8,642 nt of DNA from Robiginitomaculum sp. (GCA_027071965.1 JALSYJ010000272.1:1-8642), one strand, 5' to 3'. Shown: positions 1-7,510, counted from the first letter of the stretch. Made by a program: numbers and translations. The notes: generated by a model not told the origin, from the sequence alone.

Positions 1-749
1 CCGATTAGCGCATTACAGATGAAAACCGCATCTGCCTTTGCGATTGATCTTGGCCAATAGCTGCCTGTTGCCACCTGCAAGCCCAGTTTTGGCGCCAATT
101 CCAATAATCTGGCACGAGTGGTTCCCGGCAAAATGCCACATGCTGCCGATGGCGTAAATAATCTGTCCCCATAGAGCCAAAACAAATTACCAGTACCAGC
201 ACAACAAAGCCTTGCCCGATGATCCAGAAGCAGACTCTCATTTCCCTTTGCACCACCAGCCAAAAGCTTCCGCGACATGACCATATCCAGATGACTTATG
301 GTTTTGTGTAACGATACTGGATTGGCTGCATTGCGTCGTATTTGTGACAATGCAAGAGTAACCAGCCGGGCATGTGTATCTGTTTTCTCAAATATCCTGA
401 TCAACCAATTGCATGCAGAATCTTTTGGTATATCAAGACCGCGAGGCCCCTGCCCGCGACTAAGCAGGATACGGACTGACCCGTTTCTGATTTTGGTCTT
501 GTCACTTAACTGCCTGATTGCGGCCAGAGCAATATCTCCAGAGCCAATATCACCAAAACCCAGTGCTTTGGCTGAATTTCGCAAGCGCTGCCAATGATCG
601 ATAAAATGGCGCGGCTGCCCTGTTGTAAGCCGCACGGTTTCAAAAAGGCCATCGCCCAGGTCAAGCCCCCTGTCAGCAACTGGCCAGTGAGCTTCTGCAA
701 CTGGAACAAATTGCCCGTTTAGCCAGAGTATATCTGCTTTTCCTGTCAT
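1..749 (-). CDS. pabC: 4-amino-4-deoxychorismate lyase-like protein, fold-type IV PLP enzyme (3' end cut by window)
   Basis: The likely role is pyruvate elimination from aminodeoxychorismate to give 4-aminobenzoate for folate synthesis, in the cytoplasm. 249 residues are visible; E. coli PabC has 269, so about 20 C-terminal residues lie beyond the left edge. The N-terminal region carries an ADRGLDLGDGLFETVR block typical of class IV aminotransferases. The PLP-binding lysine is expected at K149 (HKTISHLD). The phosphate-binding GILPGTTR lies near 205-212, and ADAVFICNAL near 239-248 matches the PabC C-terminal motif. The ATG at 749 overlaps the pabB stop in an ATGA, which supports both the start and the pathway. 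Oddity: where the family normally has a glutamate five residues before the Asn of the NLF motif, this protein has Cys183. The function could therefore be altered, or it could be another class IV enzyme such as a D-amino-acid or branched-chain aminotransferase relative. Position next to pabB favours PabC. Confidence 0.82.
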   Translation of the reverse strand, partial: MTGKADILWLNGQFVPVAEAHWPVADRGLDLGDGLFETVRLTTGQPRHFIDHWQRLRNSAKALGFGDIGSGDIALAAIRQLSDKTKIRNGSVRILLSRGQGPRGLDIPKDSACNWLIRIFEKTDTHARLVTLALSQIRRNAANPVSLHKTISHLDMVMSRKLLAGGAKGNESLLLDHRARLCCAGTGNLFWLYGDRLFTPSAACGILPGTTRARLLELAPKLGLQVATGSYWPRSIAKADAVFICNALI

Positions 750-2080
750 ATGCCGCCACCGGCCAGTTTGGTGAAAATACTGGCCTTGTCAGACATTTCC
801 TGAGCTTCTGCCTGTGGCACCGAGTCAGCAACAATCCCGCCTCCGGCCCGAAAATCCACTGCCCAACATCCTTGTTTTTTGTGCATCTGCAAGGTGCGGA
901 TCAATACGTTAAAATCCATAGCCCCATGTTTTGAAATAAAGCCCAAAGCACCACAATAGGCACCTCTGGCCACTTGCTCCAACTCGTTGATTATCTGCAT
1001 GGCACGTATTTTAGGCGCACCGGTAATTGAGCCGGGAGGAAAACTGGCCGCCAACAGATCAACCGCATTGGCATTTTCCTGCAATTGCCCGCGTATTGTC
1101 GAAACCAGATGATGAACATTGGCAAATGATTGGATAGCAAACAGTTCTGAAACATTTACCGAGCCGGGCTTGCAGACCCGTGATAAGTCATTGCGCATTA
1201 AGTCCACAATCATCAGATTCTCAGCTCTATCCTTAGCGCTATGCTGTAATTCCTTGCGCTGTATCACATCCTGCTGGCGGTTTACGCCGCGCGCTCTGGT
1301 GCCCTTGATCGGACGGGTTTCAACTTGTCCCTTGGGGGTTAGTTTTAAGAATCTCTCTGGTGAGTTGGATAAAACCATTCGGCTTTCATCTAATCGGAAA
1401 CTGGCACAAAACGGAGCCTGGCTCAGGCTGATAATTTCCTGAAACAGGTGATATGGGTGAATTTCATCGCTCATCATAGCTGTAAATTTTCGGCTGATAT
1501 TTGCCTGAAATATATCACCATCTTTAATGTAATTGATAACCTTCAAAACTTTAGCTGCAATATGCTCATCAGTTTCATCAGCACAAAAACCATATAAAAC
1601 ATCTCTGGGGCCTGGCTCGTGTGCTTCTGCATTGGGCTCACCCAGCTTGTGTGAAAACCGAGTGGCTTTTTCCAGATCCGGCCCGATGACCCAGGCCTGT
1701 TGTTTTTTATGATCAAACACAGCACAACAAGAATATGAGCCAAAGGCCAGGTCGGGCCAGATACTATCAGCATTGCTATTTATGTTTTGCAATCGCAGAC
1801 CAAAATCATAGCTAAGCATGCCGGCCAGGCCGCCGCAAAATGGCAGATCATCATGAACCGTGTCGACTTTAGCCGGTAATTTTAACTGTTCTAAAGCATC
1901 CGGCCCATTGGCAATGATAACCTGTTCCGGATCAGCGCATAATACTGACCAGCGAGCCAATGGGTGTTCTCCGGAAGAGAAAAATCCCAAAGACCACGGC
2001 TGCTCGGCAATCGGTGCAAAGGCACGTACCGGATCACGCCATGGTATTTCCAAACGGCATATGTCACGGGCAATGACCAC
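746..2080 (-). CDS. pabB: Aminodeoxychorismate synthase component I
   Basis: PabB converts chorismate plus ammonia to 4-amino-4-deoxychorismate, normally with ammonia supplied by the glutaminase PabA, which is not in this window. The protein has 444 residues against 453 in E. coli. The N-terminal domain (about 1-150) is followed by the chorismate-binding domain (about 170-440). The domain contains PIKGT at 257-261, whose Lys259 corresponds to the catalytic lysine that separates PabB from anthranilate synthase TrpE (PIAGT). It also contains DLMRNDLSRV (293-302), HHLVSTIRG (323-331), FPPGSITGAPK (347-357) and RAGGGIVADS (411-420). The start is GTG at 2080, three bases after the phosphatase stop and in the same frame, with only a weak ribosome site. 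The N-terminal alignment to PabB (LEIPW, then PWSLGFFSSG) supports this start. The stop overlaps the pabC start by four bases. It is not fused to pabC, unlike many PabBC proteins. Confidence 0.95.
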   Translation of the reverse strand: MVIARDICRLEIPWRDPVRAFAPIAEQPWSLGFFSSGEHPLARWSVLCADPEQVIIANGPDALEQLKLPAKVDTVHDDLPFCGGLAGMLSYDFGLRLQNINSNADSIWPDLAFGSYSCCAVFDHKKQQAWVIGPDLEKATRFSHKLGEPNAEAHEPGPRDVLYGFCADETDEHIAAKVLKVINYIKDGDIFQANISRKFTAMMSDEIHPYHLFQEIISLSQAPFCASFRLDESRMVLSNSPERFLKLTPKGQVETRPIKGTRARGVNRQQDVIQRKELQHSAKDRAENLMIVDLMRNDLSRVCKPGSVNVSELFAIQSFANVHHLVSTIRGQLQENANAVDLLAASFPPGSITGAPKIRAMQIINELEQVARGAYCGALGFISKHGAMDFNVLIRTLQMHKKQGCWAVDFRAGGGIVADSVPQAEAQEMSDKASIFTKLAGGGI

Positions 2081-2083
2081 TAA

Positions 2084-2851
2084 TCAGTCCAGCAGGCTGG
2101 TTTTCAGCCGAACCAGGTCTTTTGGAAGCAACCCAAGTTGTTCAAGCGCATATTTGCGGGGATCACCAATAACCTTATAGGCTTCGGTCAAAAAATTCAC
2201 TTCCACCCCCAGCATCGGAAATAGAACCGTTGGATCTATTTCCTGTTTGAACTGTTCAGATATGCGTTTGGCAATCTCAGGCAATAGCTCGTCAATATCT
2301 ACGGCCTTGTTGGTCAGCATATAGTCCTGAAATACAAGCTCTTTTGGCACTTCCAATATTCCCAGAATTAATGCTGCCAGAATTCCGGTTCTATCCTTGC
2401 CTGCTGCACAATGGATAAGAACGGTTTTGCCTTCGGATAAAGACAGCAAAGCCTTTCGGAATAATTGCTGGTGATAATCCTCAGTTGGAATTCGCCGATA
2501 TGCACCATGCATATACAGCCGAACACTGTCCTGTGTAAGGTTTCCACCGCGCAGGAACTTCACATGCGGCGGCTCTTCCATATCACCGCCATCAGACTCA
2601 ATTACTTCAATACCCATATCATCGGGAAGTATATTGGGCTGGTTTTTGCGCTCCAGCGGACGACGCAGATCAACCAGTACCTCTATCGAATTTTGCCTTA
2701 AATAATCGTGTGATGCTTTTGAAGCCGAGGCCCAATGACCTGAGCGATAAAGACGACCGCGGGCAATGCGGTTCCCGTTTGCTGTGCGCCAGCCACCAAA
2801 GTCCCGAAAATTACGGACTTCTGTTGATTGAATGATTCGCCCATCGCTCAT
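2084..2851 (-). CDS. Tyrosine-phosphatase-like protein (HCxxGKDRTG family)
   Basis: A 255-residue soluble protein with no signal peptide or membrane segment. The P-loop HCAAGKDRTG spans 147-156, with nucleophile Cys148 and phosphate-binding Arg154. An N-terminal block EVRNFRDFGGWRT (11-23) is followed by RGRLYRSGHW (31-40) and VLVDLRRPLE (58-67). This order is that of the bacterial Y_phosphatase3-type tyrosine phosphatases, of which Mycobacterium MptpB is the best-known member. The Lys-Asp pair in the P-loop is also found in relatives that act on phosphoinositides, so the substrate cannot be read from sequence; a protein, a lipid or a small phosphomonoester are all possible. The ATG at 2851 overlaps the amn stop by four bases (ATGA), and pabB starts three bases downstream, so it is probably co-expressed with both. 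A link to nucleotide or folate metabolism is inferred only from position. Confidence 0.88.
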   Translation of the reverse strand: MSDGRIIQSTEVRNFRDFGGWRTANGNRIARGRLYRSGHWASASKASHDYLRQNSIEVLVDLRRPLERKNQPNILPDDMGIEVIESDGGDMEEPPHVKFLRGGNLTQDSVRLYMHGAYRRIPTEDYHQQLFRKALLSLSEGKTVLIHCAAGKDRTGILAALILGILEVPKELVFQDYMLTNKAVDIDELLPEIAKRISEQFKQEIDPTVLFPMLGVEVNFLTEAYKVIGDPRKYALEQLGLLPKDLVRLKTSLLD

Positions 2852-4308
2852 CGAAATGGCGGCTCCTCAAATGCGCGCAATTTTCTGCTATGCAGACCCA
2901 TAGCAACATCATTCTTTAGAATACTGACCGCCTCAAAGCCGATTAGCATATGTTCACGAATTGACTGCTGGTAAAACAGATTGGCAGCACCGGGAAGCTT
3001 AATTTCTCCGTGTAGCGGCTTGTCAGATACACAAAGCAATGTGCCATAGGGAACCCGGAAGCGAAACCCGTTTGCCGCAATGGTCGCGCTTTCCAGGTCA
3101 ACAGCAATTGCCCGGGAGCGATTTATCATTTTTGCTTCTTGAGTGTAACGCAACTCCCAGTTCCGGTCATCTTTTGAAACCACAGTTCCGGTTCGCAGTC
3201 TGGATTTTACTGCATCCATACCTTTGCCGGAAACTCTGGCTGTGGCTTCAGCCAGAGCCACCTGAATCTCAGCTAATGCCGGGATTGGAATATCCAAAGG
3301 CAGAACATCATCCAGAACATGATCATTTCGGTGATAGGCGTGGGCCAGAACATAATCGCCTAGCTTTTGTGACTGCCGTAAGCCACCACAATGACCAATC
3401 ATCAACCAGCATTGCGGCCGCAACACCGCCAGGTGTTCGGTAATGGTTTTGGCATTTGTCGGGCCGACACCAATATTGACCAATGTAATGCCGGCACCAT
3501 CTTTTGCCCGTAAGTGATAGGCCGGCATTTGATACTTTCGCCATGGCGCATCAGCAATTTTCTGTTCAGGGTTTTTGGTGTTTCGGTCCACACTGACAAA
3601 ACCGGATACCGATAGCTCTGTATATTTGTCAGATTCACGTAATTGCTGCAAACTCCAGCGTACGAACTCGTCCACATATCGGTGGTAATTGGTAAACAGA
3701 ATAAAGGGCTGAATATGCTCAAAAGGAGTGCCGCAATAATGGTATAGCCGATGCAATGACAGATCTGTGCGTGGTGCATCAAACAGGGCAAGAGGTAAGG
3801 TTCCATCACTGGAGACAAACTCACCATCGACAATTTCATCACCGATTGCGCCAAGATCAGCAAACGGAAACACCCGTGCCAGCTCACTTGGATCAGCATC
3901 TTTCATGTTCAGATCGCTGGAGCCATCCAGCACATAGGAATAGGGTATTTCAACTGAGGACACGCCCACTTCGACTTCAATCTGATAATCCTCCAGCAGC
4001 AAGGCCAGTTGTTCTTCCAGATATCCGCGAAACAGCTCAGGCTCGGTAATGGTAGTGGTATAGACACCGGGGCTGGCAAATTTGCCAAAGGCCCGTGAAA
4101 AAACCGGAGGTTTGCCATCAGGAGCATAGGTAACTTTTAGTTCCGGATAGGCAAACACGCCACAGAGTCTGGCCTGTTGTTCCGGCGCAATACCTTTTTC
4201 CAGATACAAAACCAGTGCCGAACGCAAGCGCGCGGTAGCTTGCGTATATAATTCTGCCAGTTGGTCAACAATGTCTCTGGCGGCATGTTCAGAAGCTGTT
4301 TTTGGCAT
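2848..4308 (-). CDS. amn: AMP nucleosidase
   Basis: Amn hydrolyses AMP to adenine and ribose 5-phosphate and helps control adenylate levels; the E. coli enzyme is activated by ATP and inhibited by phosphate. At 486 residues it is close to the E. coli length of 484 and is recognisable end to end. The N-terminal AMP-nucleosidase domain covers about 1-180, with SRAFGKF, SPGVYTTTITEPELFR, and FDAPRTDLSLHRLYHYCGTP at its end. The C-terminal nucleoside-phosphorylase-like domain includes GITLVNIGVGPTNAKT, WLMIGHCGGLR, RTGTVVSKDDRNWELRY, DLESATIAA and CVSDKPLHGEIKLPG. It ends in HSRKLRAFEEPPFR, nearly the same as E. coli. I chose the ATG at 4308 over a TTG one codon upstream, because the ATG shares one base with the stop of the preceding small gene (TGATG). 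Its own stop overlaps the phosphatase start by four bases. Confidence 0.97.
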   Translation of the reverse strand: MPKTASEHAARDIVDQLAELYTQATARLRSALVLYLEKGIAPEQQARLCGVFAYPELKVTYAPDGKPPVFSRAFGKFASPGVYTTTITEPELFRGYLEEQLALLLEDYQIEVEVGVSSVEIPYSYVLDGSSDLNMKDADPSELARVFPFADLGAIGDEIVDGEFVSSDGTLPLALFDAPRTDLSLHRLYHYCGTPFEHIQPFILFTNYHRYVDEFVRWSLQQLRESDKYTELSVSGFVSVDRNTKNPEQKIADAPWRKYQMPAYHLRAKDGAGITLVNIGVGPTNAKTITEHLAVLRPQCWLMIGHCGGLRQSQKLGDYVLAHAYHRNDHVLDDVLPLDIPIPALAEIQVALAEATARVSGKGMDAVKSRLRTGTVVSKDDRNWELRYTQEAKMINRSRAIAVDLESATIAANGFRFRVPYGTLLCVSDKPLHGEIKLPGAANLFYQQSIREHMLIGFEAVSILKNDVAMGLHSRKLRAFEEPPFR

Positions 4309-4523
4309 CAAATATCTTTGCGAACAAAGGTTACGGCAAAATGCGGCTCGCCATCGAACAGATCCTGTGCCGGTTCCATACCATCAACAATCTGAAACAG
4401 GTGCGGTTCAATTCTTCCCTCCATGCGATAACCTCGCTCAGACATTTTTGAACGATGGAACTCCATCGCGGCCTCGGTAAAGCTTTTGGCCAGTATTGTG
4501 ACCCGATCAGGTGTATCCGTCAT
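4308..4523 (-). CDS. Small uncharacterised protein preceding amn
   Basis: A 71-residue protein that I do not recognise. It begins MTDTPDRVTILAKSF, continues with a mixed charged helix-like stretch (EAAMEFHRSKMSERGYRM), and ends HFAVTFVRKDI. It has no cysteine, membrane segment or signal peptide and looks like a small soluble alpha/beta domain. The case for a real gene is a strong AAGGAG site at 4535-4530 and a stop that overlaps the amn start in TGATG, which implies translational coupling. Two ATGs lie side by side (4526 and 4523). The second has a 6-base spacing to the AAGGAG and is preferred; the first would add one Met at 3-base spacing. The open frame extends upstream to 4685, but that part overlaps the end of the kinase gene and lacks a ribosome site. 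It is the first gene of the five-gene cluster. A role in modulating Amn is possible but is only a guess from position. Confidence 0.75.
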   Translation of the reverse strand: MTDTPDRVTILAKSFTEAAMEFHRSKMSERGYRMEGRIEPHLFQIVDGMEPAQDLFDGEPHFAVTFVRKDI

Positions 4524-4529
4524 CATAAT

Positions 4530-4535
4530 CTCCTT
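4530..4535 (-). promoter_or_regulatory. Shine-Dalgarno site AAGGAG for the small gene before amn
   Basis: AAGGAG on the minus strand is followed by ATTATGATG. Spacing is 3 bases to the first ATG and 6 to the second, which favours the start at 4523. It is the strongest ribosome site in the window and marks the head of the cluster. The genes after it have weak sites of their own and probably rely on coupling. Confidence 0.8.
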
Positions 4536-4541
4536 GGACTC

Positions 4542-4570
4542 CGGTTCGCTATTTAGCCTAAATTGAACCG
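4542..4570. repeat. Inverted repeat upstream of the amn cluster
   Basis: CGGTTC (4542-4547) and GAACCG (4565-4570) form a perfect 6-base inverted repeat. They enclose a second one, ATTTAG (4551-4556) and CTAAAT (4558-4563), around a single central base. The two axes differ by one base. It lies 19 to 47 bases before the start at 4523, within the 118-base gap after the kinase gene. It could be an operator for a dimeric regulator or, as RNA, a leader hairpin just before the AAGGAG site. No T-run follows, so it does not look like an intrinsic terminator. I see no clear -35/-10 pair elsewhere in the gap (4524-4641), so whether the cluster has its own promoter is open. Confidence 0.5.
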
Positions 4571-4641
4571 AAGCGAAGCAGATGTCGAGTGGTACAGACA
4601 ACACAAACACATAAATTGGTAAGTGTGAGCTAGTCCCAAAG

Positions 4642-6420
4642 CTATTTACCGGACGCTGCAGCCCCCTCAGCAGCAGACGCAACACCGCGCGCCACGTCTA
4701 CGACATGGGCAATGGTTTTATAGAGCCTTTTGGGATCTATGGGCTTGGAGATATATTCGTTCATTCCCGCCGACAGGCAAGTCTCACGATCACCAAGCAT
4801 GGCATTTGCAGTCATTGCGACAATGGGCACGCTTTTGTTGCGAGAATCGCTTGCCCGCAAGGATTTTGTTGCCTCAAGACCGTCCATTACCGGCATTTGA
4901 ATATCCATCAACACCACGTCAAAGTGCTCTTTTTCCAGTATGTCCAGCGCTTCTCTGCCATCGCCTGCCCAAACGACATCACCACCGATTGGACGCAGAA
5001 AAGCCGCTAATACCCGTTGATTGATCGGGTTATCTTCCACGGCCAGAATCCGCAGACTGTCATCATCAGGCGCCTTTGCAGATGGTGCGGTCATTGCCGG
5101 TGGCGCAGATGCAGGCTCCTTAGGCGGAGCTACAGCCTCCTGCGGCGGCACTTCCGATTCTGCAGGTTGCGGCGCAGGCTGCTGTTTGTCACCAAAACCC
5201 TCTGATGAGCCCTCGACCTTGTCAAATTCGGCATAGAATCGAAATACCGAGCCAATTCCCGGCTTGGACTGCACCTTGATGTCTCCGCCCATCAAATGCG
5301 CAAGACGCCGTGAAATGGAAAGGCCAAGCCCGGTACCGCCAAACTGCCGGCCAGTACTGTCACTGGCCTGCTCATAATCGCTGAACAATCGTGACAGCAC
5401 TTCCGCGCTCATCCCGATACCGGTATCCCGAACTGCAAATTCAACTCTGATCCTGTCACTTCCAACCGGCTCGGCATCCACCTCCAGAGTAACTGATCCG
5501 GTTTCAGTAAATTTAGCCGAATTTGACAACAAGTTGGACAATATCTGCCTGATACGAACCGAATCACCCTTAATAGCTGCTGGAACCTGATCTGAGACCA
5601 GCAGTGCAAATGTCAGTCCCTTTTCTTCAATACTTGGCCGCCACAAACGCTCCATCTTGTGCAGGGTATGGCGCAAGTCCACACTCACCCGCTCAAGAGA
5701 CAGCTTGTTGGCATCAATTTTGGACTTGTCGAGCAGATCATTAAGCAATGACATCATTACATCACCGGCATCAATGATCGTTTTTACTGATTCGTTTTGT
5801 TCCTCGCTCAACCCGCTTGCCAGCAAATGCTTGGCCATTCCCAAAACCGCATTCATTGGTGTGCGTAATTCGTGGCTCATCATCGCTAGGTATTTTTCCT
5901 GTGCCGCGCTGGTGGCAGTTGTGCAGTCACCAGGGTCGTTCGGGCAGAATTTGGCCCCATCCAGCCGCCGCAAGACACAGATGCGTTTACCGGTTTCACC
6001 CACATGCAAGACGAACATATCAAGCCGTACCATAAAGGCCTGACCGCTTTTATCCTGACAGGTAATGCCTTCCTTGCTTGCCAATATAGCGCCTTGAGCG
6101 TGTTGCATGCTTTCATCAAGGCGTAAATCCGGCACAAAATCGGACAGGGTCAGTTTTTCCAGCGGCCCTTGCGCAATTTTAAGCAATTGGCGGGCTGCCG
6201 GGTTAGCCTCCAGCACCCCAAGCTGCTCATCAAGAACCAGAACACTGTCCTGCAGTCGATCAATGAGCATGTGCATCCGGCTGTCACTTTCGCGATATCC
6301 AGTATCAACCAGCTTCACCAGCATATCAGGATTAAAAGACCCATCACGGACACACAGCCGGATTTGTTGTTCTAATTGCGGATGCATATGCAGAAACTTC
6401 CCCAAAATTTGCCAGAGCAT
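4642..6420 (-). CDS. Cytoplasmic hybrid histidine kinase (PAS-like, HisKA, HATPase, receiver)
   Basis: A 592-residue signalling kinase. No membrane segment is visible, so it probably senses a cytoplasmic signal. A PAS-like region (about 48-155, beginning RLQDSVLVLDEQLGVLEANPAA) precedes the dimerisation/phosphoacceptor domain with MMSHELRTPMN, His183. The ATPase domain has the N-box RQILSNLLSNSAKF (301-314), RDTGIGM (331-337) and GGTGLGLSISRRL (361-373). A proline/alanine-rich linker (about 415-455) leads to a receiver (about 457-577) with acidic pair Glu462/Asp463, phosphoacceptor Asp506 in LMDIQMPVMDG, Thr537 and Lys559 (SKP). A phosphotransfer partner and output regulator are not in the window. 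The start is uncertain: the ATG at 6420 has no ribosome site, while an in-frame ATG at 6387 has GGGGAAG nine bases upstream and would give 581 residues. It follows nrdB by 52 bases with no convincing terminator, so co-transcription is possible. Confidence 0.93.
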   Translation of the reverse strand: MLWQILGKFLHMHPQLEQQIRLCVRDGSFNPDMLVKLVDTGYRESDSRMHMLIDRLQDSVLVLDEQLGVLEANPAARQLLKIAQGPLEKLTLSDFVPDLRLDESMQHAQGAILASKEGITCQDKSGQAFMVRLDMFVLHVGETGKRICVLRRLDGAKFCPNDPGDCTTATSAAQEKYLAMMSHELRTPMNAVLGMAKHLLASGLSEEQNESVKTIIDAGDVMMSLLNDLLDKSKIDANKLSLERVSVDLRHTLHKMERLWRPSIEEKGLTFALLVSDQVPAAIKGDSVRIRQILSNLLSNSAKFTETGSVTLEVDAEPVGSDRIRVEFAVRDTGIGMSAEVLSRLFSDYEQASDSTGRQFGGTGLGLSISRRLAHLMGGDIKVQSKPGIGSVFRFYAEFDKVEGSSEGFGDKQQPAPQPAESEVPPQEAVAPPKEPASAPPAMTAPSAKAPDDDSLRILAVEDNPINQRVLAAFLRPIGGDVVWAGDGREALDILEKEHFDVVLMDIQMPVMDGLEATKSLRASDSRNKSVPIVAMTANAMLGDRETCLSAGMNEYISKPIDPKRLYKTIAHVVDVARGVASAAEGAAASGK

Positions 6421-6472
6421 GCCGCAAAGGGCTTGCCAGAGGGTTAAGGAAACTACTTAGGCAAAAATTCTG

Positions 6473-7480
6473 TCATCCAGCTTTTTTGTCAAATATTTCC
6501 CAAACGCCGCCTTCACCGTGCCATTCGCCTTTGGTGGCACCTTTTGAGTATTCGGTAGCTCGCGCCTCAAAGAAATTGGCATGCTCAACACCGTTCAGGA
6601 TTTCTGTCAGCCATGGAATTGGGTGTTCGGACACTCCGTATACTTTTGGCAATTCAAGCTGTCCCAAACGCCAATCAGCAATATAGCGAATATATTGCTT
6701 GATGTCCGTTGGCTCCATACCCTCAACCCCGCCCATTTCAAAGGCCAGGTCAATAAACTGATCCTCAAGTCCAACCACTGTCTTGCAGCAGTCAACAATA
6801 TCATCAGCTACCGCCTGGCTAACACAGCCGGTTTCACGGGCAAATTCATGATACATTTTAATCATGCCTTCACAGTGCAGGCTTTCATCACGAACCGACC
6901 AGGATACGATCTGCCCCATGCCTTTCATCTTGTTAAAACGCGGGAAATTCATCAACATGGCAAAACTTGCGAATAATTGTAAGCCTTCGGTAAAGCCACC
7001 AAACATGGCCAAAGAGCGCGCAATATCTTCGTGGGTGTCAGTGCCAAATTTGGCCATATAATTGTGTTTTGCTGCCATGCTTTCATATTCCATGAAGGCA
7101 CTGAATTCACTGTCTGGCATGCCGATGGTTTCAAGCAATAGCGCATAGGCTGCAATATGCACTGTTTCCATATTGGAAAACGCCGCCATCATCATTTTTA
7201 CCTCGGTAGGCTTAAAGATACGGCAGTAATGCTCCATATAATTATTGTTTACCTCGATATCGCCCTGGGTAAAAAACCTAAAAATCTGTGTGAGCAAATT
7301 GCGCTCATTATCAGAGAGCTTATTCGCCCAGTCCTTGCAGTCTTCACCAAGGGGTATCTCTTCGGGCAGCCAGTGCACCTGTTGCTGTTTTTGCCAAAAG
7401 TCATAGGCCCATGGATAACGAAACGGCTTATAGCCGATATTGGGAGTTAACAGGCCGGGCACAGTGTTAGAATCGCTCAT
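6473..7480 (-). CDS. nrdB: Class I ribonucleoside-diphosphate reductase small (beta) subunit
   Basis: NrdB houses the di-metal/tyrosyl radical cofactor that drives reduction of ribonucleoside diphosphates by the large subunit NrdA, giving deoxynucleotides. It has 335 residues, shorter than the 376 of E. coli. The ligand set is complete and spaced as in E. coli: Asp74, Glu105 and His108 (METVHIAAY), Glu165 (GGFTEG), Glu199 and His202 (RDESLH). Tyr112 matches the radical Tyr122, so this is not the tyrosine-less class Ic form. Tyr321 in the tail (RATEYSKG) is a candidate for the radical-relay Tyr356. The ATG at 7480 is preceded by AGAGG with a 5-base spacing (7490-7486), and a promoter candidate lies just upstream. 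NrdA is not next to it on either side. The hybrid kinase gene follows after 52 bases. Confidence 0.97.
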   Translation of the reverse strand: MSDSNTVPGLLTPNIGYKPFRYPWAYDFWQKQQQVHWLPEEIPLGEDCKDWANKLSDNERNLLTQIFRFFTQGDIEVNNNYMEHYCRIFKPTEVKMMMAAFSNMETVHIAAYALLLETIGMPDSEFSAFMEYESMAAKHNYMAKFGTDTHEDIARSLAMFGGFTEGLQLFASFAMLMNFPRFNKMKGMGQIVSWSVRDESLHCEGMIKMYHEFARETGCVSQAVADDIVDCCKTVVGLEDQFIDLAFEMGGVEGMEPTDIKQYIRYIADWRLGQLELPKVYGVSEHPIPWLTEILNGVEHANFFEARATEYSKGATKGEWHGEGGVWEIFDKKAG

Positions 7481-7510
7481 TGGAGCCTCTTAATGGATCG
7501 AATCAAAATA

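Noticed and set aside
1119..1442. Plus-strand open frame opposite pabB
   Set aside because: It is antisense to conserved PabB motifs and has no recognisable product. Plus-strand frames opposite amn, the kinase and nrdB were dismissed for the same reason.
4309..4311. TTG as amn start, one codon upstream of the ATG
   Set aside because: The ATG at 4308 overlaps the preceding stop in TGATG, a common coupled arrangement, and matches the family N-terminus equally well.
4524..4685. Longer version of the small gene before amn, starting inside the kinase gene
   Set aside because: The added N-terminal part overlaps the kinase coding end, has no ribosome site, and translates the AAGGAG region itself. 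The start after AAGGAG is far better supported.
6421..6472. Terminator between nrdB and the kinase gene
   Set aside because: A TTTTT run precedes rather than follows the only small hairpin (GCAA/TTGC at 6424-6436), which has a 4-base stem.
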